This document shows positions 1 to 8,437 of a DNA stretch of 34,899 bases, piece by piece (the stretch's first letter is position 1; each line of letters opens with the position of its first letter). The translations under genes were made by a program, and so were the position numbers. This stretch comes from Gloeomargarita sp. SKYB120. GTDB taxonomy: Bacteria; Cyanobacteriota; Cyanobacteriia; Gloeomargaritales; Gloeomargaritaceae. The notes under the pieces are model-generated. The model saw only the letters and a program-made list of their open reading frames with translations, was not told where the DNA came from and did not search any database. The stretch covers positions 1-34,899 of the forward strand of contig JANXAM010000026.1 of the NCBI GenBank assembly GCA_025062155.1, given 5' to 3'.

Positions 1-40
1 CACCAGCGCCCAAACGACTTTATCAGACTAAGGCTCTGGA

Positions 41-422
41 CTAGTGACTACGTAACAGCGTCACCAGTTCCATCGCTGTCGCTTCATCCGTGATGTCTTT
101 ACTAAACCGTTGCAAGTTGGTCGCTAGTGGCCGATAGACCGCCGCTATCCGTTGTGCTGGTAGGTGCGTTTCCACTCGCTTGCCATAGCACCAGTGCAGA
201 TACGTCTGCTGGTTTAGCCAGTTTTGGGCGGTAACGCTCCGGCGTCGCATCAATCGAACTCGATCTGCTGAGCCGTTGCTTGCGCCAACTTCAGCCGGTT
301 ATGCCCTAGCGCCAGCACATACCCCCCACACTCCAGTGCAACACCAACAGCCCGTTAACGCGCTTTATCCCTGGCCGCCCCTTGCGCCCAGGCTCGACTA
401 ACTCCCACTCCACCTTGCTCAT
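41..422 (-). pseudogene. Broken gene of unknown family
   Basis: Three minus-strand reading frames seem to be pieces of one protein. The first opens at an ATG at 422 (MSKVEWELVEPGRKGRPG) and soon stops. The second continues in another frame with a stretch reading GGYVLALGHNRLKLAQATAQ. The third, from about 253 to the TAG at 41-43, encodes about 70 residues beginning MRRRSVTAQNWL and ending ELVTLLRSH. Joined, they would give about 125 residues, so at least two indels separate them. I do not recognise the family. It could be a remnant of a mobile-element gene. The last piece alone might still be translated. The stretch from 423 to 540 shows nothing I can identify. Confidence 0.4.
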
Positions 423-540
423 TAGCCTAAACCCTTTAGGAGATGCTCCAACAGGCTCGAAGGGACCACTAACTGGCTTGCTGTGTACTGCTGGCAGAGG
501 GACTAGGACTGTGGTGATGGTCGTCGGGTTTTTGTTTGGA

Positions 541-614
541 TCGGAGCGGCGGGATTTGAACCCACGACCCCCACTACCCCAAAGTGGTGCGCTACCAAGC
601 TGCGCTACGCCCCG
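541..614 (-). tRNA. tRNA-Pro (anticodon GGG)
   Basis: On the minus strand the sequence folds into a complete 74-nt cloverleaf. The acceptor stem is CGGGGCG with CGCTCCG (one G-U pair), the D arm is GCGC/GCGC, the anticodon stem is CCACT/AGTGG with loop TTGGGGT, and the T loop is TTCAAAT. Positions 34-36 read GGG, so it decodes CCC and CCU proline codons. The discriminator is A and no CCA follows, so CCA must be added after transcription. Confidence 0.93.
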
Positions 615-710
615 GTCTCCTCTTTCCCATCATACCTAAAACCACACCCTTGCCAGCACCGTACTGCCTGCTCTACACTGTTATCCGTAGTCGTTACGAG
701 TTTGTGTTAC

Positions 711-2093
711 ATGAGCACCCCTGCTGTAGAAAATCTGGTGATTATTGGGTCGGGGCCGGCGGGTTACACGGCGGCGATTTATGCTGGGCGGGCCAACCTG
801 AAACCGGTGGTGTTTACAGGGGTGGTGCGGGGGGGTCCCGCTGGTGGTCAGTTGATGACCACGACCGAAGTGGAAAATTTCCCCGGCTTTCCCGAGGGGA
901 TCTCAGGGCCGGAGTTGATGGAACGGATGAAAGCGCAGGCGGTGCGCTGGGGTGCTGAACTCATTACAGAAGACGTAGTGGCGGTGGATTTTCGCCAGCG
1001 GCCCTTCGTCCTGCGTTCAACCGAGCGGGAGGTGAAAGCCCACGCTGTGATCATCGCCACAGGGGCCACGGCCAAACGCTTGCATCTGCCGTCGGAGGAG
1101 AAGTTTTGGAATATGGGGATTTCGGCCTGTGCGATTTGCGATGGCGCGTCGCCGCTGTTTCGGGGCGTGGAGTTGGCGGTGGTCGGCGGTGGGGATACGG
1201 CTTGTGAAGAAGCTCTCTATCTGACCAAATTCGGTTCCCATGTCCACATGCTGGTGCGCTCGGGGCGGATGCGGGCCAGTAAAACTATGCAGGACCGGGT
1301 GTTGCGCCATCCCAAAATCACGGTGCACTGGCACACGGAGGCGGTGGATGTCTATGGCGACGGCCAATTGGCTGGGGTGCGGCTGAAAAACAACCAAACT
1401 CAGGAAATCTGGGACTTGCCGGTGGGGGGATTGTTCTACGCGATTGGTCACACCCCCAACACGGATTTGTTCCGTGGGCAGCTAGAACTGGATGCTGCCG
1501 GTTACATCGTCACAGAGCCGGGGTCGGTCAAAACGAGCGTTGAGGGGGTATTTGCCGCCGGAGATGTGCAAGACCACCAGTATCGCCAGGCAGTGACGGC
1601 GGCCGGTACGGGGTGCATGGCGGCGCTGTTAGCCGAACGATGGTTGTCGGAGCATGGGTTAATCCAGGAATTTAGCGCAACGACGACGGCAGCACCGGCG
1701 ACAGAAGCAACACCAGCGCCTGCTCCGCAACCGGCGACGACGGCCACCTTTGACCCGAGCGCCACGATTCAGGAGGGAAGTTACGCCCTGCGCAAGCTCT
1801 ACCACGAAACCGACAAGCCCATCCTAGTGATGTACAAAGCGCCAGGGTGTGGACCGTGCCGTTCCCTCAAACCCATCCTAGAGAAGGTGGCCCAGGAATT
1901 CGCTGGGCAAATGTACCTGGTGTTGATCGACATCGAACAGGACCCGGACATTGCCCAAGCGGCGGGCGTGACGGGCACGCCTACCGTCCAACTGTTCCAG
2001 CGCAAAGCCAAGCTCCAGGAGTGGCGGGGGGTCAAACCCAAGAGTCTCTACCGCGAAGCGGTCCAACAGTGCTTGGCCTGCGCCCCCAGTTAG
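711..2093 (+). CDS. ntrC: NADPH-thioredoxin reductase C (TrxR-Trx fusion)
   Basis: This is an NTRC (not the nitrogen regulator NtrC). A flavin-dependent thioredoxin reductase is fused to its own thioredoxin and passes electrons from NADPH to 2-Cys peroxiredoxins and other disulfides. The protein is about 460 aa. An FAD-binding GSGPAG motif lies near residue 14, the reductase CAIC site is C140/C143 followed by DG, and an NADPH-binding GGGDTA motif follows. A linker rich in Ala, Thr and Pro (about 325-350) leads to the thioredoxin domain with CGPC at C380/C383. The ATG at 711 is preferred over the TTG at 702. The usual RR of the NADP-phosphate motif reads R183-S184-G-R186-M-R188 here. YbjN follows 32 nt downstream. 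The fusion is typical of cyanobacteria and chloroplasts. Confidence 0.95.
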   Translation: MSTPAVENLVIIGSGPAGYTAAIYAGRANLKPVVFTGVVRGGPAGGQLMTTTEVENFPGFPEGISGPELMERMKAQAVRWGAELITEDVVAVDFRQRPFVLRSTEREVKAHAVIIATGATAKRLHLPSEEKFWNMGISACAICDGASPLFRGVELAVVGGGDTACEEALYLTKFGSHVHMLVRSGRMRASKTMQDRVLRHPKITVHWHTEAVDVYGDGQLAGVRLKNNQTQEIWDLPVGGLFYAIGHTPNTDLFRGQLELDAAGYIVTEPGSVKTSVEGVFAAGDVQDHQYRQAVTAAGTGCMAALLAERWLSEHGLIQEFSATTTAAPATEATPAPAPQPATTATFDPSATIQEGSYALRKLYHETDKPILVMYKAPGCGPCRSLKPILEKVAQEFAGQMYLVLIDIEQDPDIAQAAGVTGTPTVQLFQRKAKLQEWRGVKPKSLYREAVQQCLACAPS

Positions 2094-2125
2094 TACAATA
2101 GGGGGGTTAGCCAACGGGATTGTCT

Positions 2126-2689
2126 ATGGCCGCCACATTGGCGCAAATCAGCCGCTATCTAGACGGGATGGGCTGGCGCTATGACGTGGATACGGAGCGC
2201 AACCGCATTGTCACGGGCGTCAAGACTACCCACATGGAGCGGCTGCTGCTGGTGATTGCCCTGGAGGAAAATGGCGAGTTTTTCAAGCTCTACGCGCCCC
2301 AGGTGCTGCAAATCCACAACCACCCCCACCAGGCCGCCGCCCTACAAACCCTGTTGACCATTGCCTGGGAAACCAAGATGGTGCAGTGGGAGTACGACCC
2401 CAGCGACGGCGAAGTGCGGGCCATCATTGAGTTCCCCCTCGAGGACGCTCCTTTGACCGAGCGGCAGTTCATGCGCTGTTTGGACGCTTTGGTGCGGATC
2501 GTGGACGAAAAAGCCTATCCCCGCCTACAGGAAACGCTGGCCACCGGCGAAGACCCTGGTGACGTCACCGACGACGAGCGGTTTTTGCTGGAGTTTGAAC
2601 GGCAGTTGCCGGGGGTGGCCGAACGCATCTACCGGGCTGTCCTGCGCCGTAAGCAGCGGCTGCAAGCGCAAAAACTCGCCGATAGCTAG
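2126..2689 (+). CDS. YbjN-domain protein
   Basis: The protein is about 187 aa and soluble, with no signal peptide. The N-terminal ~125 residues match the YbjN/type III secretion chaperone-like fold as I know it from cyanobacteria: an alternating strand/helix region with GWRYDVD near the start and the central VQWEYDPSDGEVRAIIEFPLED. Homologues are common in cyanobacteria and are thought to act as chaperone-like or regulatory proteins, but no precise role is known to me. The ATG at 2126 is preferred over the TTG at 2120. It probably shares a transcript with NTRC. Its TAG stop at 2687-2689 overlaps the stop of the convergent hydrolase gene in the palindrome CTAG. Confidence 0.75.
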   Translation: MAATLAQISRYLDGMGWRYDVDTERNRIVTGVKTTHMERLLLVIALEENGEFFKLYAPQVLQIHNHPHQAAALQTLLTIAWETKMVQWEYDPSDGEVRAIIEFPLEDAPLTERQFMRCLDALVRIVDEKAYPRLQETLATGEDPGDVTDDERFLLEFERQLPGVAERIYRAVLRRKQRLQAQKLADS

Positions 2690-3534
2690 CTGCGCAACCA
2701 TTCCAGCAGCAGGGGATTGACCAGCTCCGGCGCCTCGTCCTGGGGGCAATGTCCCACTTGGGGCAAGGGGATAAACCGCTGGATCTGGGGAAACTGCTGG
2801 GCCAGCTCTCGTCCCTGGGTCACTGGTTCCCAGGGGTCCGCTTCGCCCCAAACCAACCACACGGGGCAATGCACCTGGGGCAATAAATCCTCTAACAGCG
2901 GCCCGTCGCTATAGCGCACAAAGGACAAAAACACGTCCACCGCGCCGGGGTCCTGGGAGGGCCGGTACAGGCACTCCACCAGCTCATCGGTGATGGCGTC
3001 TGGACGCGCATATGCCTGCTGCAAAATCCGGCGGATGACCGAAGGTTGGGCCAAACGGTGGAAAAACCAGCGTCCAAAGGGTTGCCAGCCCAACAGGTGT
3101 TGCAACGCTACCGCGCTCCACCGCTGGTACCAGGGCAACCGATGGCGCTTGCGCCGGTGCAGTAACCGCAGCGATGGGTTGAGTAAGGCCACCCGCGTTA
3201 CCCAGTCGGGTGCCAGCACGGCGGTTTGTAACGCCACGACGCCCCCAATCGAATTACCTACCACCGCCGCCGGTTGTTGAACCACCTGCTGGAGAAAGTC
3301 CGCCACTAGGGTCCCCCAGGTTTCAAACCGGTAAGCGATGGCCGGTTTGGCCGACGCGCCAAACCCCAACAAATCCAGCGCGTAAGTCGGATGCCGTTCC
3401 CCCAACACCGGTAAATTCCGCCGCCAGTGGTCGCTCGACGCCCCAAAGCCGTGAATCAGCACCACCGGCATACCAGCTTGGCCCGCTCCCGCCACTTGGT
3501 AGCGGATCCGATGCCCACGCCACAAGTAATCCAT
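2686..3534 (-). CDS. Alpha/beta-fold hydrolase
   Basis: The 282-aa protein is a classical single-domain alpha/beta hydrolase. The oxyanion-hole region reads VLIHGFGASSDHW near residues 25-37, the nucleophile elbow is GNSIGG, the acid is probably the Asp in WGEADPW, and the catalytic His lies in VGHCPQDEAP close to the C terminus. A cap region rich in Arg and Trp sits between. Related cyanobacterial proteins are broad esterase, haloperoxidase or pheophytinase-like enzymes. The substrate cannot be told from sequence. The ATG at 3534 opens a single-gene unit divergent from comFB and convergent with the YbjN gene. Confidence 0.85.
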   Translation of the reverse strand: MDYLWRGHRIRYQVAGAGQAGMPVVLIHGFGASSDHWRRNLPVLGERHPTYALDLLGFGASAKPAIAYRFETWGTLVADFLQQVVQQPAAVVGNSIGGVVALQTAVLAPDWVTRVALLNPSLRLLHRRKRHRLPWYQRWSAVALQHLLGWQPFGRWFFHRLAQPSVIRRILQQAYARPDAITDELVECLYRPSQDPGAVDVFLSFVRYSDGPLLEDLLPQVHCPVWLVWGEADPWEPVTQGRELAQQFPQIQRFIPLPQVGHCPQDEAPELVNPLLLEWLRS

Positions 3535-3599
3535 AATATGACAAAAGCTTCATGCGCTACTTGAAGTTTACTAAAGAAAAGTGTAGTTAGGTGAAGAAG

Positions 3600-3736
3600 C
3601 CCCCTGAACCGGTGACAACGGGGGTGAGCAGAAGATGGTGTTAGTACAGTTATCTGGTTCGTTAAACATTTCTCCCCGACGGCCTGGCAAAGCCATAGCA
3701 AGATTGCCGATAGCCAGGGGGTTTGCCGTTCAGGGG
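3600..3736 (+). promoter_or_regulatory. Structured leader RNA candidate upstream of comFB
   Basis: The 315-nt gap between the hydrolase and comFB holds no convincing gene but has unusual pairing potential. CCCCTGAAC at 3601-3609 is a perfect complement of GTTCAGGGG at 3728-3736. Nested inside is CCTGGC (3683-3688) with GCCAGG (3713-3718), closing a 24-nt loop. Two competing helices are possible: CCCC with GGGG in 3600-3624 as a local hairpin, and CCCC (3674-3677) plus ACGGC (3679-3683) with GCCGT (3725-3729) and GGGG (3733-3736). Mutually exclusive helices in a 5' leader suggest a riboswitch, attenuator or stand-alone small RNA. I could not match it to a known class. Strand is assigned from the downstream gene. 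Confidence 0.4.
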
Positions 3737-3849
3737 CCGCACTACAGGCCGGAAGCGGGAAGACGAAGTTTCGTAAAGGGCGGGTGAAAACGGTGCCAGG
3801 ATTGATAGTAGGGAGATGTTTCCCAGGCTTTTCGTCGCAGGTGCCGGTC

Positions 3850-4194
3850 ATGTACAAGACAGTGGTCAACCTGAATGAGCAACTAATCATCAGTGAAATC
3901 GAGGCGGTGTTGGACAGCTACCCGCATCACCCGTACCAGCAAGCCTTTGCCATCCCCGAATTGCGTCAGGAACTGGTGGTTTATGTGCTAAACCATTTGC
4001 CCCAAGCGGGCCTGTACGTCACCCAGGACCAGGTATGGCAACAGCGCCAGTCCTGCACAGCGCGGCGGCTGGAAATCGAAAAGCTGGTGCATCAGGGGAT
4101 TCACGATATTTTTCAACAGCGCAGCGATTGGATCAGCCGCCACATTCCCCAGGTGGTGGAGGCGGGGCGGGAGCCATCCCACTGGTTCGGTTAA
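3850..4194 (+). CDS. comFB: ComFB-family protein
   Basis: The protein is about 114 aa and starts MYKTVVNLNEQLI. That opening and the later ELVVYVLNHLPQAGLYVT match the cyanobacterial late-competence ComFB family (an N-terminal helix, then a short conserved ALN-LPP-like motif). The Cys residues seen in Bacillus-type ComFB are absent. Cyanobacterial members are reported as c-di-GMP receptors that affect competence and motility; this is family knowledge and is not shown here. The ATG at 3850 is preferred because the family begins MYKTVVN. An upstream in-frame extension from 3784 would add about 22 unrelated residues. The TAA stop overlaps the Rel/SpoT stop in the palindrome TTAA. Confidence 0.7.
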   Translation: MYKTVVNLNEQLIISEIEAVLDSYPHHPYQQAFAIPELRQELVVYVLNHLPQAGLYVTQDQVWQQRQSCTARRLEIEKLVHQGIHDIFQQRSDWISRHIPQVVEAGREPSHWFG

Positions 4195-6371
4195 GCCTGA
4201 CCCACCCGTTGTAGGTGCAGGACATCGCTCATCTTGCGCACGTGGCTCAGGGCGGTTTGCAACTGCTCGCGATTGAGCACATCCAGGCGTAAGGTAATTA
4301 CGGCCGTTTGGTTGGCGTGGGTGGTCATGCGCACATCGCTGACGTTGATCCGCTGGTCGCTCAGGCGGCTTAGGACATCCCGCAGCACCCCCACCCGGTC
4401 AATCACCGTGACTTGGATCATCACGGGATAGGTTTGGCGCCGGTCTTCAACCCCGTCCCAACTCACCGGCAACAGGCGCTCGACGGGAATGGATTTGAGA
4501 TTGGCGCAGTCCTGGCGGTGGATGGAAATGCCCCGTCCGCCCAGCGTCACCACCCCCACAATCGGCTCGCCCGGAATCGGGTAGCAGCAGTGGGCTAGGT
4601 GATGAGCCAGCCCCTGTAAACTGGCAATTTCGCCGGCGGGGGTCGGTTTCGTTTCTGGTGAGGTCTCCAGCGGCCCAGTCTCGGCGGGAGATTGGGTTTG
4701 CTGCTTGATCACCTCCTGCCAGCGGCCAATCACCTGCTTCAAACTGATTTCCCCGTACCCCAGCGCCGCCAGCAAGTCTTCGACCTGGGCGTAGTTGCAT
4801 CGCTGGGCCACCTGCAGCATCAGGTCGGACTTGAGGAGGTTATCCAGCCCTGTGCGTCCCAGCTCTGCCTCCAGCAGCGCTTTGCCCTGCGCGATGTGCT
4901 CTTCCCGATTGAACTTCTTATACCACTGGCGGATGCGGTTGCGAGCGGTGTTAGTCACCACAAAGTTTAACCAGTCCAGGCTGGGACGGGCGTTCTCCCG
5001 CGTCAGGATTTCCACAATGTCCCCATTTTTCAGGGGGGTGTGTAACGGCACCAGGCGGCCATTCACCCGTGCTCCCCAGCAGTGGTTGCCTACTTCCGTG
5101 TGAATCCGGTAAGCAAAGTCCACTGGCGTTGCCCCCGCCTTCAAATCCACAACGTCCCCCTTTGGTGTGAAAACGTACACCTCCTGTTCGAACAGGTTGT
5201 CCTTGAGGTTGTCTACGTACTCCTGAGCGTCCTTCAAATCCTGTTGCCACTCCAGCAACTGGCGCAACCAGGTAAAGCGCTCGTCCAGATGACTGGTTTT
5301 AACGCTGGCTCCCGCTTCCTTGTACTTCCAGTGGGCGGCAATTCCGTATTCGGCTACGTAGTGCATCGCCAGGGTGCGGATCTGCACCTCCACGGGCTTG
5401 CCCTTTGGCCCAATGACCACTGTATGCAGCGATTGGTAGTTGTTGGGTTTGGGGAGACCGATGTAGTCCTTGAACCGCCCCGGCACGGGGGTAAAGGCGT
5501 TATGCACCACCGCCAGCGCCCGGTAGCACTCATCCACTGTGTTGACGATAATCCGCACCGCCGCCAAGTCCATAATCTCGTGGAATTCCTTTTGCTGGCG
5601 GCGCATTTTTTGGTAAATGCTGTAGAGGTGTTTAGGGCGCCCAGTCATCTCGATAAAGGGAATGCCTGCCTCCTGCAACTTGTCCTGAAGTTGACCAATG
5701 ACGTGTCCAATATAGGCTTCCCGGTCCGCCCGTTTTTCCATCACATACTGCTGCATTTGCCGGTAAGCCTCTGGCTCCAAATACTTGAAGGCCAGGTCCT
5801 CCAGCTCCCACTTGAACCGCCAAATCCCCAGGCGGTTGGCCAGGGGCGCGAAGATGTCCAGCGTTTCCTGGGCAATCCGGCGCTGGGTCTCCGGCTCCAG
5901 GTACTCCAGCGTGCGCATGTTGTGCAGGCGGTCTGCCAATTTCACCACAATCACCCGGATGTCCTGGGCCATTGCCAAAAACATCCGCCGGAAACTTTCC
6001 GCCTGTCGCTCTGTCTTACTGGAAAAGCTGAATTTCGAGAGTTTAGTGACCCCTTCAACCAAGCGGGTGACTTCGGGACCAAATTCCTGGGTGAGGGTTT
6101 CCGCCGTGACCTGAGTGTCTTCTAGCACATCGTGCAAAAAGCCAGCGGCCACCGTCTGGGCATCCCCGCCCAGCTCCCACAGCAAGGTTGCCACCGCCAC
6201 CGGATGGACAATGTAATCCTCGCCCGATTTCCGCTTCTGACCCCAATGGAGCCGCTTAGCAAATTCAAACGCCTTGGTCATCAGCAGCGAGTCCGGCGTG
6301 GGATTCCGGTTGAGTTCCTGTAACCATAGGGGATAAGTAACCGGCTGCGGAGCCGCTACGACCGCATCCAC
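4191..6371 (-). CDS. spoT: Bifunctional (p)ppGpp synthetase/hydrolase Rel/SpoT
   Basis: The 726-aa length fits full Rel/SpoT enzymes, which make and degrade the stringent-response alarmone (p)ppGpp. The HD hydrolase domain near residues 40-190 keeps HPVAVA and the HDVLEDT motif. The synthetase domain (about 245-370) keeps RFKDYIGLPK, NYQSLHT, EVQIRT and GIAAHWKYKE. A TGS domain follows (VYVFTPKGDVVDLKAGATPVDF), and an ACT domain ends the protein (VTVIDRVGVLRDVLSRL). Both catalytic signatures look intact, so it should be bifunctional, as expected when a cyanobacterium has a single long Rel. The ATG at 6371 gives a normal N terminus. It is probably monocistronic and lies 33 nt downstream of the DUF3493 gene. 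Confidence 0.96.
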   Translation of the reverse strand: MDAVVAAPQPVTYPLWLQELNRNPTPDSLLMTKAFEFAKRLHWGQKRKSGEDYIVHPVAVATLLWELGGDAQTVAAGFLHDVLEDTQVTAETLTQEFGPEVTRLVEGVTKLSKFSFSSKTERQAESFRRMFLAMAQDIRVIVVKLADRLHNMRTLEYLEPETQRRIAQETLDIFAPLANRLGIWRFKWELEDLAFKYLEPEAYRQMQQYVMEKRADREAYIGHVIGQLQDKLQEAGIPFIEMTGRPKHLYSIYQKMRRQQKEFHEIMDLAAVRIIVNTVDECYRALAVVHNAFTPVPGRFKDYIGLPKPNNYQSLHTVVIGPKGKPVEVQIRTLAMHYVAEYGIAAHWKYKEAGASVKTSHLDERFTWLRQLLEWQQDLKDAQEYVDNLKDNLFEQEVYVFTPKGDVVDLKAGATPVDFAYRIHTEVGNHCWGARVNGRLVPLHTPLKNGDIVEILTRENARPSLDWLNFVVTNTARNRIRQWYKKFNREEHIAQGKALLEAELGRTGLDNLLKSDLMLQVAQRCNYAQVEDLLAALGYGEISLKQVIGRWQEVIKQQTQSPAETGPLETSPETKPTPAGEIASLQGLAHHLAHCCYPIPGEPIVGVVTLGGRGISIHRQDCANLKSIPVERLLPVSWDGVEDRRQTYPVMIQVTVIDRVGVLRDVLSRLSDQRINVSDVRMTTHANQTAVITLRLDVLNREQLQTALSHVRKMSDVLHLQRVGQA

Positions 6372-6404
6372 ACAGACCCTCGGCTCGATGCTGCTTGGTA
6401 AATT

Positions 6405-6665
6405 CTATCTTAACCAATGGCGCTGGCGATGACGACGTTCCCACCGCCACAGCGTCCCCATGGCCGCCACCAAACCGAGTTGCAGGAGCAGATTGACGCC
6501 GGTGCGGACATCTCCCTGACCGCTAAGCAAATCAGTGGCAAACACGAGCGCGCCGATGGCCCCGGACAACCCAAACGCCAGGTAAATAAACTGTCGCAAC
6601 CCGCGATAGGGCGCTTTAGTTGCTTCGCGCAACCGCCACCGCCGTTCCTGATCCCAAACGCTCAT
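6405..6665 (-). CDS. DUF3493 small membrane protein
   Basis: The protein is 86 aa. A charged N terminus (WDQERRWRLREATKAPYRGLRQF) is followed by two hydrophobic segments, about residues 27-45 and 58-72, and a basic tail. The PYRGLR-FIYLAFG-SGAIGA pattern is typical of DUF3493 proteins, found in cyanobacteria and plastids. Their role is not established; thylakoid membrane location is plausible. The ATG at 6665 has a purine-rich stretch upstream on its strand. It may be co-transcribed with Rel/SpoT, whose start lies 33 nt downstream. Confidence 0.75.
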   Translation of the reverse strand: MSVWDQERRWRLREATKAPYRGLRQFIYLAFGLSGAIGALVFATDLLSGQGDVRTGVNLLLQLGLVAAMGTLWRWERRHRQRHWLR

Positions 6666-6705
6666 GGAGGTCGTTTAGTTTGATATTCTTAATTCTAAGC
6701 GCGGT

Positions 6706-6777
6706 GCCGGTGTAGCTCAGCGGTAGAGCACTCGATTCGTAATCGAGCGGCCGTGAGTTCGAATCTCATCACCGGCT
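6706..6777 (+). tRNA. tRNA-Thr (anticodon CGT)
   Basis: A complete 72-nt cloverleaf is visible: acceptor GCCGGTG/CACCGGC, D stem GCTC/GAGC, anticodon stem CTCGA/TCGAG with loop TTCGTAA, and T arm GTGAG-TTCGAAT-CTCAT. Positions 34-36 are CGT, so it reads ACG threonine codons. No CCA is encoded. Its last 9 nt (6769-6777) lie opposite the last codons and stop of malQ. Confidence 0.95.
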
Positions 6778-8292
6778 TGGGTCGGCTGTCTCCCACGGCT
6801 GGTGCGCGCGACCGTAGGTGTGGGTAAGCTGAGCCAACTTGGCGGCCAAATCGGCAGTGAGCCGGTCGGGCGGGCAGCGCCATTCCCAATTGCCGTTGGC
6901 GGCTCCCGGCGCGTTCATGCGTCCCTCCGAACCCAAGCCCAGCACGTCCTGTAAGGGTACGATGCACCAGCGCGCCACTGACATCATCCCCAGGCGGATC
7001 AAATCCCAGTGGATCCCGTGGGCGCTCAGGTGACCCAGGTAGCGAATCACCCGCCGTTGGGTTTCCGGCTCCAACGCTTCGTACCAGGCCACCGTCGGGG
7101 GATTGTCGTGGGTGCCGGTATAGACCACGCAGTGGGGCGTGAAGTTGTACGTCAAAAAGGGGTTCTCGGGGTTGCCGTCAAACGCGAATTGCAACACCTT
7201 GGTGCCGGGCAACTGGAAGGCATCCCGCAGGGCCTCTACTTCAGGCGTGATCACCCCCAAATCCTCCACGATGATGGGGAGTTCTCCCAGTTCCTGCTGG
7301 AGCGTGCGTAACAGGTCTGCCCCAGGTGCAGGCACCCATTCCCCGTTGATAGCTGTGGTTTCCCCTTGGGGGACCCGCCAAAAGGACTCCAACCCGCGAA
7401 AGTGGTCAATCCGCACAATGTCCACCAGTTGCAACAACTGCCGAAAGCGCTGCACCCACCAGGCAAAATGCGTCTCGGCCAGCACGTCCCAGTTGTACAC
7501 CGGGTTGCCCCACAGTTGACCGGTCTTGCTGAAGTAATCTGGGGGCACGCCCGCCATAAAGGTCACCTGGCCCGTCTCCCGGTCAATCGCAAAAAACTCC
7601 GGGTGTGCCCACACGTCGGCGCTGTCGTGGGCCACGTAGATGGGGAGGTCGCCGATAATCCGCACCTGCCGGGCGTGGGCATAGGCCCGTAATTCCCGCC
7701 ACTGCTCCCAAAACAGGTATTGCAAAAAGCAGTGAAACGCCTGGGCCGGGCGGACCTGGTCTTGCCAGCGCGCCAAGGTCTGGGGGTCCCGTTGCGCCAG
7801 CGCCGGCTCCCAATCGTACCAGGGTTGACCCGCGTGGGCCTCCTTCAGGGCCATAAACAGGCTGAAATCCGCCAGCCAGTGGGCCTGCTCCTGGATAAAG
7901 GCCTCTAGGGACGCCATCGCCGCCCTGTCCTGTTGAAAGTAGTGCCAGGCCAACCGCAGCAGGGGCATTTTGTGCAGGTAAACCGCGTCGTAATCCACCC
8001 GCTGGGCCGGCAACTGGGGCGGCGCCAACTCCTTGGGCAACCAGCCCCGCTCCTGCAGGGGTTCCAGGCTGATCAACAGGGGATTCCCCGCCATCGCTGA
8101 GTAGGAGAGATAGGGGGAATTGCCGTACCCCGTCGGTCCCAGCGGCAAAATTTGCCAGAGCCGTTGGTCGGCCTGGGCCAAAAAGTCCACCCACTGGCGA
8201 CTCGCCGCGCCCAAATCCCCGATGCCCCACCCGCCGGGCAACGACGTCGGATGGAGCAGAATACCGCTACAGCGGGGCCACGTCATGGACAT
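6769..8292 (-). CDS. malQ: 4-alpha-glucanotransferase (amylomaltase)
   Basis: The protein is about 507 aa and belongs to glycoside hydrolase family 77. It moves maltodextrin segments between glucans during glycogen breakdown. Visible family landmarks are SGILLHPTSLPGGWGIGDLG at the N terminus, WQILPLGPTGYGNSPY, the nucleophile region VRIDHFRGLESFW, the acid region VEDLGVITPEV, and YTGTHDNPPTVAWYE with the third carboxylate. The open frame extends upstream to 8385, but family proteins begin just before SGILLHPTSLPG, so the ATG at 8292 (or 8286) is preferred. The TGA stop at 6769-6771 lies inside the tRNA-Thr gene on the other strand, so the final three codons and stop are complementary to the tRNA 3' end. 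Confidence 0.95.
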   Translation of the reverse strand: MSMTWPRCSGILLHPTSLPGGWGIGDLGAASRQWVDFLAQADQRLWQILPLGPTGYGNSPYLSYSAMAGNPLLISLEPLQERGWLPKELAPPQLPAQRVDYDAVYLHKMPLLRLAWHYFQQDRAAMASLEAFIQEQAHWLADFSLFMALKEAHAGQPWYDWEPALAQRDPQTLARWQDQVRPAQAFHCFLQYLFWEQWRELRAYAHARQVRIIGDLPIYVAHDSADVWAHPEFFAIDRETGQVTFMAGVPPDYFSKTGQLWGNPVYNWDVLAETHFAWWVQRFRQLLQLVDIVRIDHFRGLESFWRVPQGETTAINGEWVPAPGADLLRTLQQELGELPIIVEDLGVITPEVEALRDAFQLPGTKVLQFAFDGNPENPFLTYNFTPHCVVYTGTHDNPPTVAWYEALEPETQRRVIRYLGHLSAHGIHWDLIRLGMMSVARWCIVPLQDVLGLGSEGRMNAPGAANGNWEWRCPPDRLTADLAAKLAQLTHTYGRAHQPWETADPSR

Positions 8293-8383
8293 CTGTGTAA
8301 ACAAACATTTCAATCTTACTCTCCGAAGGGACGAATTCCTGGCGCGTCCCGGAAATCCTGGCACAATAAGGAAAGTAAGCAGC

Positions 8384-8402
8384 ACTTATCCATTCGATAA
8401 GT
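8384..8402. promoter_or_regulatory. Inverted repeat in malQ-ftrC divergent region
   Basis: ACTTATC and GATAAGT form a perfect 7-bp inverted repeat around a 5-nt spacer (CATTC). It sits 36 nt upstream of the ftrC ATG and about 92 nt upstream of the malQ start, in the region shared by the two divergent promoters. It could be an operator for a dimeric regulator or a small hairpin in the ftrC leader. No known regulon motif is recognised. Confidence 0.35.
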
Positions 8403-8437
8403 TCTGTTGTCATCTTACACACTATCTGCTGACTGTC

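Noticed and set aside
3600-3736. RNase P RNA, 6S RNA, SRP RNA or tmRNA
   Set aside because: Signature sequences of these RNAs (for example the GAGGAAAGTCC block of RNase P or the GGAAGGAAGCAG loop of SRP RNA) are missing.
5082-6125. 347-aa plus-strand frame inside Rel/SpoT
   Set aside because: It lies fully opposite conserved catalytic domains and has no recognisable motif.
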